Shown here: positions 16,358 through 24,568 of the stretch, piece by piece
How the letters are laid out: every line of letters starts with the position of its first letter
Position numbering within the stretch: position 1 is the first letter of the stretch
Assembly: GCA_964648365.1 (NCBI GenBank)
Contig: CAZYLK010000018.1
Location: 1-52,413 of the forward strand
Direction: 5' to 3'
From: SURF-32 sp964648365
GTDB taxonomy: Bacteria > Planctomycetota > Phycisphaerae > UBA1845
Length of the DNA: 52,413 nt
Notes under the pieces: generated by a model
Database searches by the model: none
Told to the model about the DNA's origin: nothing
The model's input: the letters and a program-made list of their open reading frames with translations, nothing else
Position numbers and translations under genes: made by a program

Positions 16358-19027
16358 ATGACATTGACGTGGCGCTTTCTGACATGCCTCTTCCTCGGTA
16401 CGGCCTCGATCGGCGCGGCAGCGCAGAGCGACGGGCCGCAGGCACATCGCCCGGATCCAACGGAGCGGCAGCTTCGCCTGGCGCGCTCGACCGGCGGCGC
16501 AGGCTTTGCCGACGCCGGGCTGTTCCTGGACCGCGCCGGATCGCCCGAGATCGTGACGCTCTCCGGCGACCGCCTGCTCGCGCTGTTCGACTATGCTCCC
16601 GGCGAGTCGTCGTCGCGGACGGTCATCGGCCGCAGTCTCTCGGTCGACGGCGGCCGCACGTGGTCGCATCCTGAACCGGTCCGCTTTGAAGGCGCGCAAC
16701 GGCTTCCATTTTTCTCGCCGGCATTGCTGGTCGGCCCGTCCGATGTTCTTCGCTTGTATGTCGTTTCCGTTCGCGATGACGCAGGCGCCGACAACGCCGC
16801 CGCACCCGCCGCGCGAGCCGCAGTCTGGAGCGCCGTCAGCCGGGACGGCCAGACGTTCACGCTCGAGCCGCACGCCGCCTTTGAGATCGCCATGCCGCAG
16901 AATAAGAACGGCGGGCCGAGCGCGCATGCGGCGACGGCAACGATCGGCCTTACTGCGGCGGTGTTCGACCGTCGCGCGCATCTGTTCGTGAGTCTGCCCG
17001 ACGTAGACTCGCCGAGAGGAGCACCCGGCGAAACCGGCGCGACGCTCCACTACACGTCCACCGACGGCCGGCGGTTCGACGATCGCCCGCAGGGCGTCCG
17101 CAGCGACGTCACGCTTCGCGGCTCGCTCCTGTCGGGCCGGCAAGGATTGATCGCATACGTCAGCGACGGCAATCGCATCGTGACCGCCTCGTCGCGTGAC
17201 GCGCGGACGTGGATGGAAAGCGCCGGGGCAGTTCTCGAAGGAGGCACGGACCCGGCCGTCGCCCAACTCGCTTCCGGCGCAGCCGTCATGCTGTACGTGG
17301 CTTCCGACGCGCGACGCAGCGCAGACGAGCATCCGTCCGTGGTGGCGGACGCGCGTGGAAGCCGCGCCATTCTCGATGCCTTCGCCCGCGCGGCGGCGCA
17401 AAGTGCGCGCCGCTCCGAATCCGGCGCTCCCGACGCGACGGGCGGGGTCTTCCAGCCTGAACTGGCCGATGCCGCACGGCCCGCCGGCAACCAGGACGGA
17501 TCGTCGGCCGAGCCGCCTGGCGGGCGTGAGATCGTCGTGCTGGGCGAGTCTGGCGCGGTGCCTTCAGCGACTGGAAACGCCGGCGGCGACGTCGCGAGCG
17601 GCCCAGCCGGGAGTCATCGTGATGACAGTCACACGGCAATGGCCCGGTCAGACGGATCTGCAACAACTGCCGCCGATCCTGCGCCTGCACCGTTCCTCAT
17701 GGCGCCGCGTCCTACGTTCAAAGAGCGCGTCGACTACGTGGCGTGGCATCAATCGCAGTTACGGGTTCCCGCCGACAACGCCTACTACGCCTACGCCGCC
17801 TTCATGCCCGACGCCCGCCACCCGGAGACGTCGCCGCCTCCGTGGCCGGAGGGCGTCAACATGTTCTCCGACCCGAACTACACCGAACCACAGGGTCCGT
17901 GGCGGCCGGAGGATCATCCCGACTGGGACGCGACGCATCAGCGCTGCGCCGACCTGCGCGACCAGTACCGGCAGGCCAGTCTCGTTTCCGACTACATCCA
18001 GCCACCGCTGTATGACGACAGCGCCGTCCAATCGCCGGACGACGGCCGGCCGCTGCTGATGGAAATGCTGCTGCCCAATCTGAGACACCACCGCACGATG
18101 GCCAAGGAACTGATCGCCGACGCCTGGCGCGTCGGCGAGGACGGTCAGGTCTCTGCCGAGAAGATGCTGGACGCCTGGCGGACGACGCTGCGCGGCGCGA
18201 GCCACCTCAACGGCAGCGTCACGCTGATCGAGCACCTCGTCGCCCTCGCCGAGCAGGGGCTGGTCCACCAGGCGGCGCGGCAGGCGCTCGTCCACGGCGT
18301 GTTCAACGATCAGGAACTGGAGGCCGCCCTCGACACGCTGATGGAGTTCGACCGCGCGGACTACGATTCATCCCGACTGCTCCAGGGCGAGTTCGCCTGC
18401 GCCATGGACACGATCCAGTACATGTTCACCCCCGCCGACGAGGACGGCCGGCCGCGGCTCAACCCCGAGCGGGCGAACAAGGTTCTCGACTGGACCGGCG
18501 ACGAGCAGATCGGCGAAACGCTGAAGGCGCTGCAACCGGAGGACGCCTGGGCCGCCATGGATGCGTTCGATGCGCACTATCGGGAGCTGGCCGGGTTGAT
18601 GGAGACGGGCTACCCGGAAGTGCGGGCCGCGGACATGGCAGCGTTTGAGGAAGCGAGCGTTGAAAAAACGGCGCTGCAGCGGCTGCTGACGCCCTCGCTG
18701 AGCCGCATCCACACCATGCGGGCGCGCAACGAGGCAACTCGCCGCGCGACCCAGCTATCCTACGCACTGCACCTGTTCAAGGCTGCTCATGGTCGCTGGC
18801 CGGACTCGCTCGACGAGCTGCCCGTCGAGCACGGCCGGCGCATGAGAACCGATCCATTCACGGGCCTGGACTTCGGCTATCGGCTCGACGCCAGCGGGCC
18901 GACGCTCTATTCGCTGTCCGAGAACGGTCTCGACGACGGCGGCGTCCACGCCAGCCGCTGGGGCGACCGGCCCGAGGAGGAAGGCCCGGGCGACGACTAC
19001 GTCTTCTGGCCTCCGCAGGGATCGTGA
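16358..19027 (+). CDS. Secreted Asp-box (sialidase-like) protein with a C-terminal helical domain
   Basis: The 889-residue product starts with a signal peptide (ending GAAAQ). Residues about 40-340 hold degenerate Asp-box repeats of a beta-propeller: SVDGGRTWSHP, SRDGQTFTLE, STDGRRFDD and SRDARTWMES. A low-complexity Ala/Gly/Ser linker (about 345-440) leads to a second half, mostly helical (KERVDYVAWHQSQL, LLMEMLLPNLRHH, ALVHGVFNDQELEAALDTLMEF). It ends with HGRWPDSLDELPV and DPFTGLDFGYRLD, a pattern common at the ends of planctomycetal proteins that resembles prepilin-like C-termini. Catalytic sialidase residues cannot be confirmed. It may bind or process surface glycans; this is inference. 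Confidence 0.8.
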   Translation: MTLTWRFLTCLFLGTASIGAAAQSDGPQAHRPDPTERQLRLARSTGGAGFADAGLFLDRAGSPEIVTLSGDRLLALFDYAPGESSSRTVIGRSLSVDGGRTWSHPEPVRFEGAQRLPFFSPALLVGPSDVLRLYVVSVRDDAGADNAAAPAARAAVWSAVSRDGQTFTLEPHAAFEIAMPQNKNGGPSAHAATATIGLTAAVFDRRAHLFVSLPDVDSPRGAPGETGATLHYTSTDGRRFDDRPQGVRSDVTLRGSLLSGRQGLIAYVSDGNRIVTASSRDARTWMESAGAVLEGGTDPAVAQLASGAAVMLYVASDARRSADEHPSVVADARGSRAILDAFARAAAQSARRSESGAPDATGGVFQPELADAARPAGNQDGSSAEPPGGREIVVLGESGAVPSATGNAGGDVASGPAGSHRDDSHTAMARSDGSATTAADPAPAPFLMAPRPTFKERVDYVAWHQSQLRVPADNAYYAYAAFMPDARHPETSPPPWPEGVNMFSDPNYTEPQGPWRPEDHPDWDATHQRCADLRDQYRQASLVSDYIQPPLYDDSAVQSPDDGRPLLMEMLLPNLRHHRTMAKELIADAWRVGEDGQVSAEKMLDAWRTTLRGASHLNGSVTLIEHLVALAEQGLVHQAARQALVHGVFNDQELEAALDTLMEFDRADYDSSRLLQGEFACAMDTIQYMFTPADEDGRPRLNPERANKVLDWTGDEQIGETLKALQPEDAWAAMDAFDAHYRELAGLMETGYPEVRAADMAAFEEASVEKTALQRLLTPSLSRIHTMRARNEATRRATQLSYALHLFKAAHGRWPDSLDELPVEHGRRMRTDPFTGLDFGYRLDASGPTLYSLSENGLDDGGVHASRWGDRPEEEGPGDDYVFWPPQGS

Positions 19028-19161
19028 TCCGCGGTCGGGCGGGTTGCGGTCGAGTGATGGGATAGCGGCGCTCCCGATCGGCCGGCGCCATGCAGCGTCG
19101 CTGTGCGCCGGCCGGTGCTGCTACGACAACTTTCCAAGCATCCGGGAAGGGTCCGCGTCGA

Positions 19162-19167
19162 TATAAT
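19162..19167 (+). promoter_or_regulatory. TATAAT -10 element upstream of the coiled-coil protein gene
   Basis: A perfect TATAAT lies at 19162-19167, about 77 nt before the ATG at 19244, in the 216-nt gap after the preceding gene. The matching -35 region is poor, so it may be an activator-dependent or extended promoter. Confidence 0.45.
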
Positions 19168-19243
19168 GAACGGAGGCGGCGTAGCTTCGGCAGGAGCCTC
19201 CTCATCCACTGCGACCTGGCGGCCTGATCCCCGGAGCGACCCG

Positions 19244-20110
19244 ATGAAATCTGCGGCGGCCCTTCTCAAGCTGACAGTGCTGGCCGCGGTGGTGCTTCTC
19301 GGTTTTTCACAGCTCGGCCGCCGAGAGGTGCGTCAGCTCACCGAACAGGTCAACCGGCTCGAATCCGAAAACGCCCGGCTGGCCGACTTCGCCCAGCGCC
19401 TCCAAGCCAGCCGCCGCGTGGCTCAGGTCGACGTGGTCAAGCAATATGAAGATCACGAAGGCCGCGTGGTCAGCGTCCTGCTCTGGCAGGAGATCGGCGC
19501 CGATGGGGTGCTCGGCCTGCCGCAGGCGATTCAGACGTTCGGACGGCAGGTGTACTTCGAGGGCTGGGTCATAAAATCTGACTATGCGCGACTGGCCGCG
19601 ACCGAGACGCTCGGCGACCACCGCGGCGGGCTTGGTGCCGGCGGCGTCGGCGGCGCGGGTTCGGTCGTGACCGTCAAGAACGGCGACGGCGCGAGCGTCG
19701 TCCTCTTCCGCCGGATTTTCGGCGAACAGCAGACGCCCGACAGCGTGGCTCTGCTGACCGCGGCGCCGCCGATGCTTGCAGGCGGGCGGGTCAAGGATGA
19801 GGACGCCCATCTGTGGGAACGCTTCTGGGATCTGACCGTTCAGCCCGAACTGGCGGCGCAGTATGGCGTGCGCGTGGCCCAGGTCGAGGCGCCGGCCGTT
19901 CGCGTCAGCCCCGGACAGGTGTGGGAAGTCACGCTCGATGCGGCGGGCGGCCTGAACCTGCGCAAGGCCGCGGACCGCCCGGGTCCGTCAAAAGGCGCCT
20001 CCGCGCACGGCGCCCAAGGCGCCGGCCATCCCGCGACGACGGAACCGCGCTTCGCCGAGATCGACTGGCAGGTCGTCTCGCCAAAGACCAGCGGACCTCG
20101 GGGGCGGTAA
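19244..20110 (+). CDS. Membrane-anchored coiled-coil protein of unknown function
   Basis: The 288-residue product starts with one membrane helix (LLKLTVLAAVVLLGFSQLG) and then a short coiled coil (EVRQLTEQVNRLESENARLADFAQRL). The rest is a soluble domain with VVSVLLWQEIGADG, QTFGRQVYFEGWVIK and a region after GGLGAGGVGGAG that may be a flexible loop. It is likely a periplasmic protein anchored by its N-terminus. The frame is open upstream, but ATG 19244 is chosen because the anchor begins there and GGAGCG precedes it. No family was recognised. Confidence 0.75.
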   Translation: MKSAAALLKLTVLAAVVLLGFSQLGRREVRQLTEQVNRLESENARLADFAQRLQASRRVAQVDVVKQYEDHEGRVVSVLLWQEIGADGVLGLPQAIQTFGRQVYFEGWVIKSDYARLAATETLGDHRGGLGAGGVGGAGSVVTVKNGDGASVVLFRRIFGEQQTPDSVALLTAAPPMLAGGRVKDEDAHLWERFWDLTVQPELAAQYGVRVAQVEAPAVRVSPGQVWEVTLDAAGGLNLRKAADRPGPSKGASAHGAQGAGHPATTEPRFAEIDWQVVSPKTSGPRGR

Positions 20111-20133
20111 GCCGCCGGACACAGCACCTGCTC

Positions 20134-20180
20134 CGTGTGGCACCGGCTCCGGTGTGGCACCGGTTTGTACCGGTGTCTTC
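20134..20180 (+). repeat. Palindromic repeat pair after a stop codon
   Basis: A truncated unit (TGTGGCACCGGCTCCG) and a full unit with core CACCGGTTTGTACCGGTG lie 21-70 nt after the stop of the coiled-coil protein gene, in its sense direction. They belong to the same family as the copies at 16101, 40224 and 47587. Confidence 0.8.
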
Positions 20181-20271
20181 AGCGACCCGCGGGCGGAACG
20201 GAATCAATTGTCACGCACCATCGGTCGCGGTCGCTTGGGTCGAACCGAGTCCTTCGACGGAGCACACGCCC

Positions 20272-20571
20272 ATGTTCATCGCCATGAATCGCTTCCGCAT
20301 CGCACCCGGCCGCGAGGCTGACTTCGAGAGGGTCTGGCGCGAGCGCGAGTCCCATCTCGACGAAGTGCCCGGCTTCAAGGAGTTCCACCTGCTCCGCGGC
20401 CCGTCGGACGACAAGAGCACGCTCTTCGTGTCGCACTCGGTGTGGAAATCGCGCGAAGCATTCGCTGCGTGGACCGAGTCGGAGGCCTTCCGCCGCGCCC
20501 ACGGCAGCAGCCGCGCGCCGGAGGGCATCCTGGGGCCGCCGCAGTTCGAGGGATTCGACGTCGTCATGTGA
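20272..20571 (+). CDS. IsdG/HmoB-like heme-degrading monooxygenase (ABM fold)
   Basis: This 99-residue protein has the dimeric antibiotic-biosynthesis-monooxygenase fold (MNRFRIAPGREADFERVWRE, then GFKEFHLLRGP, then FVSHSVWKSREAFAAWTES). N6, W67 and H77 fall at the positions of the N-W-H triad of IsdG/IsdI, where the His binds heme iron and Trp and Asn shape ruffled-heme oxidation. Length and spacing fit that subfamily, so heme breakdown for iron release is likely. The start is ATG 20272; there is no strong RBS (GACGGAGC lies about 10 nt upstream). No heme uptake genes are nearby. Confidence 0.85.
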   Translation: MFIAMNRFRIAPGREADFERVWRERESHLDEVPGFKEFHLLRGPSDDKSTLFVSHSVWKSREAFAAWTESEAFRRAHGSSRAPEGILGPPQFEGFDVVM

Positions 20572-20660
20572 CGCAAATGAAGCGCGGAGGCGGTGGTAAC
20601 CGTCCCGCTCCGCGGCGATGATGCGGTCACCGAACCCCTGCAGTGTGCGGAGGAGTAGTC

Positions 20661-21416
20661 ATGATATCGTCGTTGCCGTGCCTGTCGCTGTTTCTATCTG
20701 TTCTGATACCCGGTCAGCAAACCGAGAGCCTCACGCCCAGGGAGCGGCTCCTTCGCGCGCTCGACCAGATGAACGTGGTCGTTGCCATCTGGACGGACAG
20801 CGGCCGGACTCCGGAGAAGGAGATCCGTGAGTCGGCACCGTGTCCGTCGCTGGTTATCTTCGCCGACGGGCGGACACTGGCGGCGACGGCTCAGGACCGG
20901 GACGAACCGGCTGTCGCTGAAGGCCGACTGTCTGAACAGGCGCTCGCGTCACTGCTGGACTCGCTGCGCCGGGGCGGCTTCTTCGATCGCGGCACCGGCC
21001 GTCGGTCGTTTCTGGTTCCCGACGGAAGCTCGATCTCGATCCTGGTCCGGTCCGGCGATGATGTGGAGGTTCTTTCTGTGTGGCCACTGGCGATACACAG
21101 GCCGTTTCCGCCGGTAGGGACGAACGGGGATTGCCTGGCATGGGACGGCCAGCGCGAGCCGTCGTCCGCGGCTGAAGCCGAGCACTTTCTTCAGAGATGG
21201 GCAAAGGCGTACATGACGATTCGAGGGGCGTTGTCCGGTAGCGACGACGAGATCGTCCACGAGAGACAGTCGGGCAAAAGCACGAATACCAACGCTGACG
21301 CGACTGCAGGTGCGCCTCCGCGCACGCACGCAGACGCGAATACCGAGTCGAACGCAGCCGACACGCTGATTCAGACGCTCCAGCGGCTGCGGAGACTCGA
21401 GCGACAGATCAACTGA
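20661..21416 (+). CDS. Exported hypothetical protein
   Basis: The 251-residue product starts with a signal peptide (MISSLPCLSLFLSVLIPGQQ). The next region (LLRALDQMNVVVAIWTDSGR, CPSLVIFADGRTLAAT, LLDSLRRGGFFDRGTGRRSF) looks like a compact alpha/beta domain of unknown family. The C-terminus is hydrophilic (SGKSTNTNADATAGAPPRTH) with a short helical end. ATG 20661 is supported by GGAGGAG six nt upstream. Its stop overlaps the start of the MerB-like gene (TGATG), so the two are translationally coupled and probably work together. Confidence 0.75.
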   Translation: MISSLPCLSLFLSVLIPGQQTESLTPRERLLRALDQMNVVVAIWTDSGRTPEKEIRESAPCPSLVIFADGRTLAATAQDRDEPAVAEGRLSEQALASLLDSLRRGGFFDRGTGRRSFLVPDGSSISILVRSGDDVEVLSVWPLAIHRPFPPVGTNGDCLAWDGQREPSSAAEAEHFLQRWAKAYMTIRGALSGSDDEIVHERQSGKSTNTNADATAGAPPRTHADANTESNAADTLIQTLQRLRRLERQIN

Positions 21417-22165
21417 TGAGCAGCTCCCACCAGCCCCTCGACTCCGCCGTTCACCGCGTCCTCCTGCTCGACATGATCGAGCGCGGCCATGTGCCGGAAC
21501 TCGACGAACTGGCCGTGACCGTTGCCGCCTCGGAGGCCGACGTCCGCGAGTCGCTGGCGCGGCTGGACACCAATCACGGCGTCGTGCTGCACCCGGGCAC
21601 GTTCGAGCCGTGGGTGATCCATCCGTTTTCGACGACGCCGACGTTGTTCTATGTCGCGCGTCGAACGCCGCATGACCCGAGCCGTGGGGTCGGCGACGGC
21701 TGGTGGGCGCCGTGTATCTGGTGTGCTCTGGGCATCGCAGCGCTGGTACGGGAGCCCGTCCGCATCCACACGAAGCTCGGCGGCCGCGAGACGCCCTGTG
21801 CGATCGACGTGGACGGCGACGTTGGTTCGGTGACCGCGTCGGGACCGCGGCAGGAGTTAGTCGTGCCGCTGGCTCATTTCCCCATCCCGATCGCGCGAGC
21901 GTGGGACAACGTCCACCGCTTCTGCGCGTGCATGCTGGTCTTCGCCAGCGCGTCCGACGTGGATGAATGGAGTCGCCGCCACGGCATCGAACGCGGCGAG
22001 ATTCTCACGCTCGATGAGGTCGCCGCTCTGGCGCGCGCGTGGTACGGCAACCACCTGTCGCCGGACTGGCGCAAGCCCACGGCCGACGAGGCCCAGGCGA
22101 TCTTCCGTCGAGTCGGCCTGACGTCGGCACACTGGCACGTGCGCGGCGGCGGGTCACGATTCTGA
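21416..22165 (+). CDS. Alkylmercury lyase (MerB)-like family protein
   Basis: The 249-residue product has an N-terminal helical winged-helix-like part (DELAVTVAASEADVRESLARL) and a C-terminal domain like MerB: GWWAPCIWCALGIAALV, an RETPCAIDVDG strand, then HRFCACMLVFASASDVDEWS. True MerB uses Cys96, Asp99 and Cys159. Here C103 and C170 align with the cysteines, but the Asp in W-C-A-L-D is replaced by Gly (W-C-A-L-G106). The related actinobacterial group with the same WCALGIAAL motif is usually annotated only as MerB-like. Demethylation of mercury is therefore doubtful; a redox or metal-binding regulatory role is possible. Its ATG overlaps the previous stop by one base. Confidence 0.8.
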   Translation: MSSSHQPLDSAVHRVLLLDMIERGHVPELDELAVTVAASEADVRESLARLDTNHGVVLHPGTFEPWVIHPFSTTPTLFYVARRTPHDPSRGVGDGWWAPCIWCALGIAALVREPVRIHTKLGGRETPCAIDVDGDVGSVTASGPRQELVVPLAHFPIPIARAWDNVHRFCACMLVFASASDVDEWSRRHGIERGEILTLDEVAALARAWYGNHLSPDWRKPTADEAQAIFRRVGLTSAHWHVRGGGSRF

Positions 22166-22181
22166 TCGAGCGCCGGGGGCG

Positions 22182-22766
22182 TCACGTCGTCGCAATCATG
22201 TCGGCCAGCGTCGTCACCGTCCGCCAGTTCCGGACGGTGCAGATGGTTCCCAGGCTCGAATCGAGCCAGGCGTTGGTCAGCCGCGTCCTGGCTACGCCGC
22301 CGGGCACGTGCAGATACACTTCGCTTCCGACCGCGACGAACGAATCGCCCGGCGATCGGGCCGGATCCAGCGCGGCCACCCGCGCCTTTGACGGCCGGTC
22401 CGCCAGAAACGCGACGTGCAGCGCCGCGGGATCGGCCCCGGCGGCAACGTACGGATTTGCGGCGACGATCTTGCCCATCTGCGCGGCAGTCCGCAGCGTC
22501 ATCGACACGTGAAGGTCGAGACCATCGGCGATCCGTGCCGTGACGATCTCAGAAAGGCGCGCGACGATTTCGGTGGGAGCAACGCAACACACGTTGCCGC
22601 TTTGTATGTAAGTCTGCACTTGCGTGCAGCCGGCGTCGACGAAGATCGCCGAGAGGTCCGCCATGGCGAGCTTATTCCGCCCGCCGACGTTGATGCCCCG
22701 CAGCAGCGCCACGACGGCGCGGCCGCCGGCACCGGCGGGTCGATTGCTGTGCCGGCTGCGGGCCAT
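22182..22766 (-). CDS. DUF1697 family protein
   Basis: The 194-residue protein has the DUF1697 signature near the N-terminus: VVALLRGINVGGRNKLAMADL, then YIQSGNVC, later NPYV and VAFLADRPS. The family length is about 180 residues. It is a cytoplasmic protein of unknown function. The start is ATG 22766. The gene is convergent with the MerB-like gene and divergent from the Cys-rich secreted protein gene. Confidence 0.9.
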   Translation of the reverse strand: MARSRHSNRPAGAGGRAVVALLRGINVGGRNKLAMADLSAIFVDAGCTQVQTYIQSGNVCCVAPTEIVARLSEIVTARIADGLDLHVSMTLRTAAQMGKIVAANPYVAAGADPAALHVAFLADRPSKARVAALDPARSPGDSFVAVGSEVYLHVPGGVARTRLTNAWLDSSLGTICTVRNWRTVTTLADMIATT

Positions 22767-22943
22767 CGGTCACAGACTACGCCGCCGCGTGAAAGGTCGC
22801 AATCGACGGTTGACCGCTGGGTCAATGGCGGGACGGTCCTCAAGCGCGACCGGCAATGGATCCGCGGGTTTCACTTCGCAGCGGCGAACCGGGGGCGGAC
22901 GGGGGTCGCCCACGCCGGCGCGCAGGCTCCGTCGCGCGGGGGG
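22767..22943. other. Divergent intergenic region
   Basis: About 330 nt in total separate DUF1697 (minus) from the secreted protein gene (plus). The right part holds the plus promoter listed separately. In the left part no second promoter or open frame of note was seen. The short open frames here are shadows. Confidence 0.35.
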
Positions 22944-22972
22944 TTCAAATCGACGGTCGGAACCGCTATACT
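22944..22972 (+). promoter_or_regulatory. Sigma-70-like promoter of the Cys-rich secreted protein gene
   Basis: TTCAAA (22944-22949) and TATACT (22967-22972) are exactly 17 nt apart. The expected transcript would start near 22979 and have a leader of about 115 nt before ATG 23095. Confidence 0.6.
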
Positions 22973-23094
22973 ACAGCCTTCCGGGCCGCGAGGCCCTCCA
23001 TTCCGTCGTCCGCTCACGCCGCATTCTGTGGTAGTTATTGCGCAACAGGGTCGGACGGTCCGGCACTGTCGCGCTTAAGACTGGAGGAAGAGAC

Positions 23095-24006
23095 ATGCGA
23101 AGAGCACTGATTGCAGCGGTTCCCCTGGCGTTGGCACTGGCCGTTCAGCCGGCTCAGGCGCAAACCGGCGAGTACTACCTGCTCCGGGCGGAGACCGGTC
23201 ACCTCTGGGTGATTCAGGGCGGCCAGGTCGTTCGCGAGTGGGACGTTAACGGCGATCTTGAGATCCCGCTGTTCGTCATGGACACGGTCCGGACGTACGG
23301 GTATCGGCCCGGCGACATCGGCACCGAGTACAACCTGGACGGAACGCAGACCGGCGACCTCTATCCGTGGGTGGACGGCTGCGGCGCGAGCTGGCTGGAT
23401 GGCACGACCGACGGCCAGTTTGCGTACGCGATCCAGTACACCGGCGACCGCCCGGTGTGTAAGTTCGAGCTGGACTGGACCAATCCGACGCACATGTTCA
23501 ACTGCCCGCCCGGCGAGCAGTGGGACGCGATCACCTACGATGCCTCGGACGACACGTTCTGGATCACCGGCCGCAACAACGTCCTGGCCCAGCTCGATCG
23601 CGGCGGCAATGAACTGCAGCGGTTTTCGATCGGCAGCGGCGGCCGCTCAGCCGGTCTGGCGCTCGATACGTCTGACGGCACCTTCTGGATGTACCGCGGC
23701 GGTGACCTGATCGAGCAGTATTCCAAGACCGGTCAGTTGCTGGCGAGCCACAACGTACCCGGCGTCGCCGGTAACATCTGGGGCGGCGAGTTCCAGTTCG
23801 GCGGCGGCGGCTGCGTCTACACCTTGAAGAAGAGCAAGTCGAAGCGCGGGTGCGAGATTTGCCCCGAGCCGGGTTCCGACTACTCGAGTGGTCAGGAGTG
23901 CGAAGACAAGAAGGACTGCGACAAGAAGCTCAAGCAGACCATTGCATGCCCGCGGGGCGGCAACGGCATCTGCAAGATCAAGGGCAAGCGTTCGAGCTGC
24001 GGCTGA
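23095..24006 (+). CDS. Secreted propeller-like protein with a Cys-rich tail
   Basis: The 303-residue product has a signal peptide (MRRALIAAVPLALALAVQPAQAQ) and short repeats of a propeller-like type: HLWVIQGGQVVREWD, AITYDASDDTFWITGRNN, LALDTSDGTFWMYRGGD. Residues 240-303 form a lysine-rich tail with eight cysteines (for example RGCEICPEPG, GQECEDKKDCDKK, GICKIKGKRSSCG), likely stabilised by disulfides outside the cytoplasm. ATG 23095 is supported by TGGAGGAAGAG upstream. A strong terminator follows. No catalytic family was recognised; a binding or structural role at the cell surface is possible. Confidence 0.8.
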   Translation: MRRALIAAVPLALALAVQPAQAQTGEYYLLRAETGHLWVIQGGQVVREWDVNGDLEIPLFVMDTVRTYGYRPGDIGTEYNLDGTQTGDLYPWVDGCGASWLDGTTDGQFAYAIQYTGDRPVCKFELDWTNPTHMFNCPPGEQWDAITYDASDDTFWITGRNNVLAQLDRGGNELQRFSIGSGGRSAGLALDTSDGTFWMYRGGDLIEQYSKTGQLLASHNVPGVAGNIWGGEFQFGGGGCVYTLKKSKSKRGCEICPEPGSDYSSGQECEDKKDCDKKLKQTIACPRGGNGICKIKGKRSSCG

Positions 24007-24034
24007 TCCGTGTGCGGCGGCATGGGTTGACCCA

Positions 24035-24072
24035 TTCGACGGCGACGGGGCTTCGGCTCCGTCGCCGTCTGC
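24035..24072 (+). terminator. Strong hairpin with a TTCG loop after the Cys-rich protein gene
   Basis: The arms GACGGCGACGGGGC and GCTCCGTCGCCGTC close a TTCG tetraloop about 30 nt after the stop at 24006. The stem is about 14 bp with one G-T pair. The T-run after it is weak (TGCTTTC), so termination may be partly factor-dependent or the hairpin may protect the 3' end. Confidence 0.65.
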
Positions 24073-24228
24073 TTTCACGGTCGGGGCGACGGGCGCCGGC
24101 AGTGAGCGCGCGTGGCGCGTTCCGAGGGTGGCCGGCGTAGCCTGAAGCCATTGCGGCCGTGGCCCGAACGGCATCTATTATGGGACGATCGTGCGGTGCC
24201 GCAGGGGCGGCGGGGTCGCTTCAATGGG
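24073..24228. other. Intergenic region upstream of the Trm112-like/rpsR pair
   Basis: Between the terminator and the rpsR operon promoter there is no recognisable gene. A second possible promoter (TTGCGG 24151-24156 and TATTAT 24176-24181, 19-nt spacer) could also serve the operon. Confidence 0.35.
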
Positions 24229-24256
24229 TTGCGGATCGCCCGGACGCTGCTATAGT
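24229..24256 (+). promoter_or_regulatory. Promoter of the Trm112-like/rpsR operon
   Basis: TTGCGG (24229-24234) and TATAGT (24251-24256) are separated by 16 nt. The start would be near 24263, about 60 nt before the GTG at 24323. A second candidate lies at 24151-24181. Confidence 0.5.
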
Positions 24257-24264
24257 GCCCGGTT

Positions 24265-24284
24265 CCCGCGGCCGAAGCCGCGGG
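24265..24284 (+). promoter_or_regulatory. Leader hairpin in the rpsR operon
   Basis: CCGCGGC and GCCGCGG form a 7-8 bp stem with a CGAA loop, just after the expected transcription start and about 40 nt before the Trm112-like start codon. In other bacteria the S6:S18 complex can bind a CCG-containing hairpin in its own leader. The link here is only an inference from position and a CCG in the stem-loop. Confidence 0.35.
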
Positions 24285-24322
24285 GCGGAGGCGAGAGGGA
24301 CCAGCGACGCAGGAGCGCGATC

Positions 24323-24568
24323 GTGGCGGAAGTCTCCAAGGATCTGCTGAGTATCCTCGTTTGTCCGGATACCAAAGCGCCCGTCGTCCTCGTCGATGAC
24401 TGGCTTTACTCGACCGACCGGGCGACCCGGCGGCGCTATCCGATCCGCGACGGGATTCCGATCATGCTGATCGACGAATCCGAAGTGGTGGACGAAAAGC
24501 ACTTTGAAGAGGTCATGGCCCGGGCCGGGCAGCCGGCGGGCGCTGATGAAGGTGAGAACAGGGACTGA
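24323..24568 (+). CDS. Trm112-like (UPF0434-type) zinc-ribbon protein
   Basis: This 81-residue protein has the Trm112 pattern: LLSILVCPDTKAPVVLVD, then YPIRDGIPIMLIDES. Only one Cys of the usual zinc knuckle is visible (CPDTK); the second CxxC half is missing, as in many UPF0434 members. In other organisms Trm112 proteins activate methyltransferases, but bacterial members are less defined. The start is GTG 24323 with AGGAG upstream. The frame is open further upstream without support. Its stop overlaps the rpsR start (TGATG), so the two genes are translationally coupled. Confidence 0.85.
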   Translation: MAEVSKDLLSILVCPDTKAPVVLVDDWLYSTDRATRRRYPIRDGIPIMLIDESEVVDEKHFEEVMARAGQPAGADEGENRD

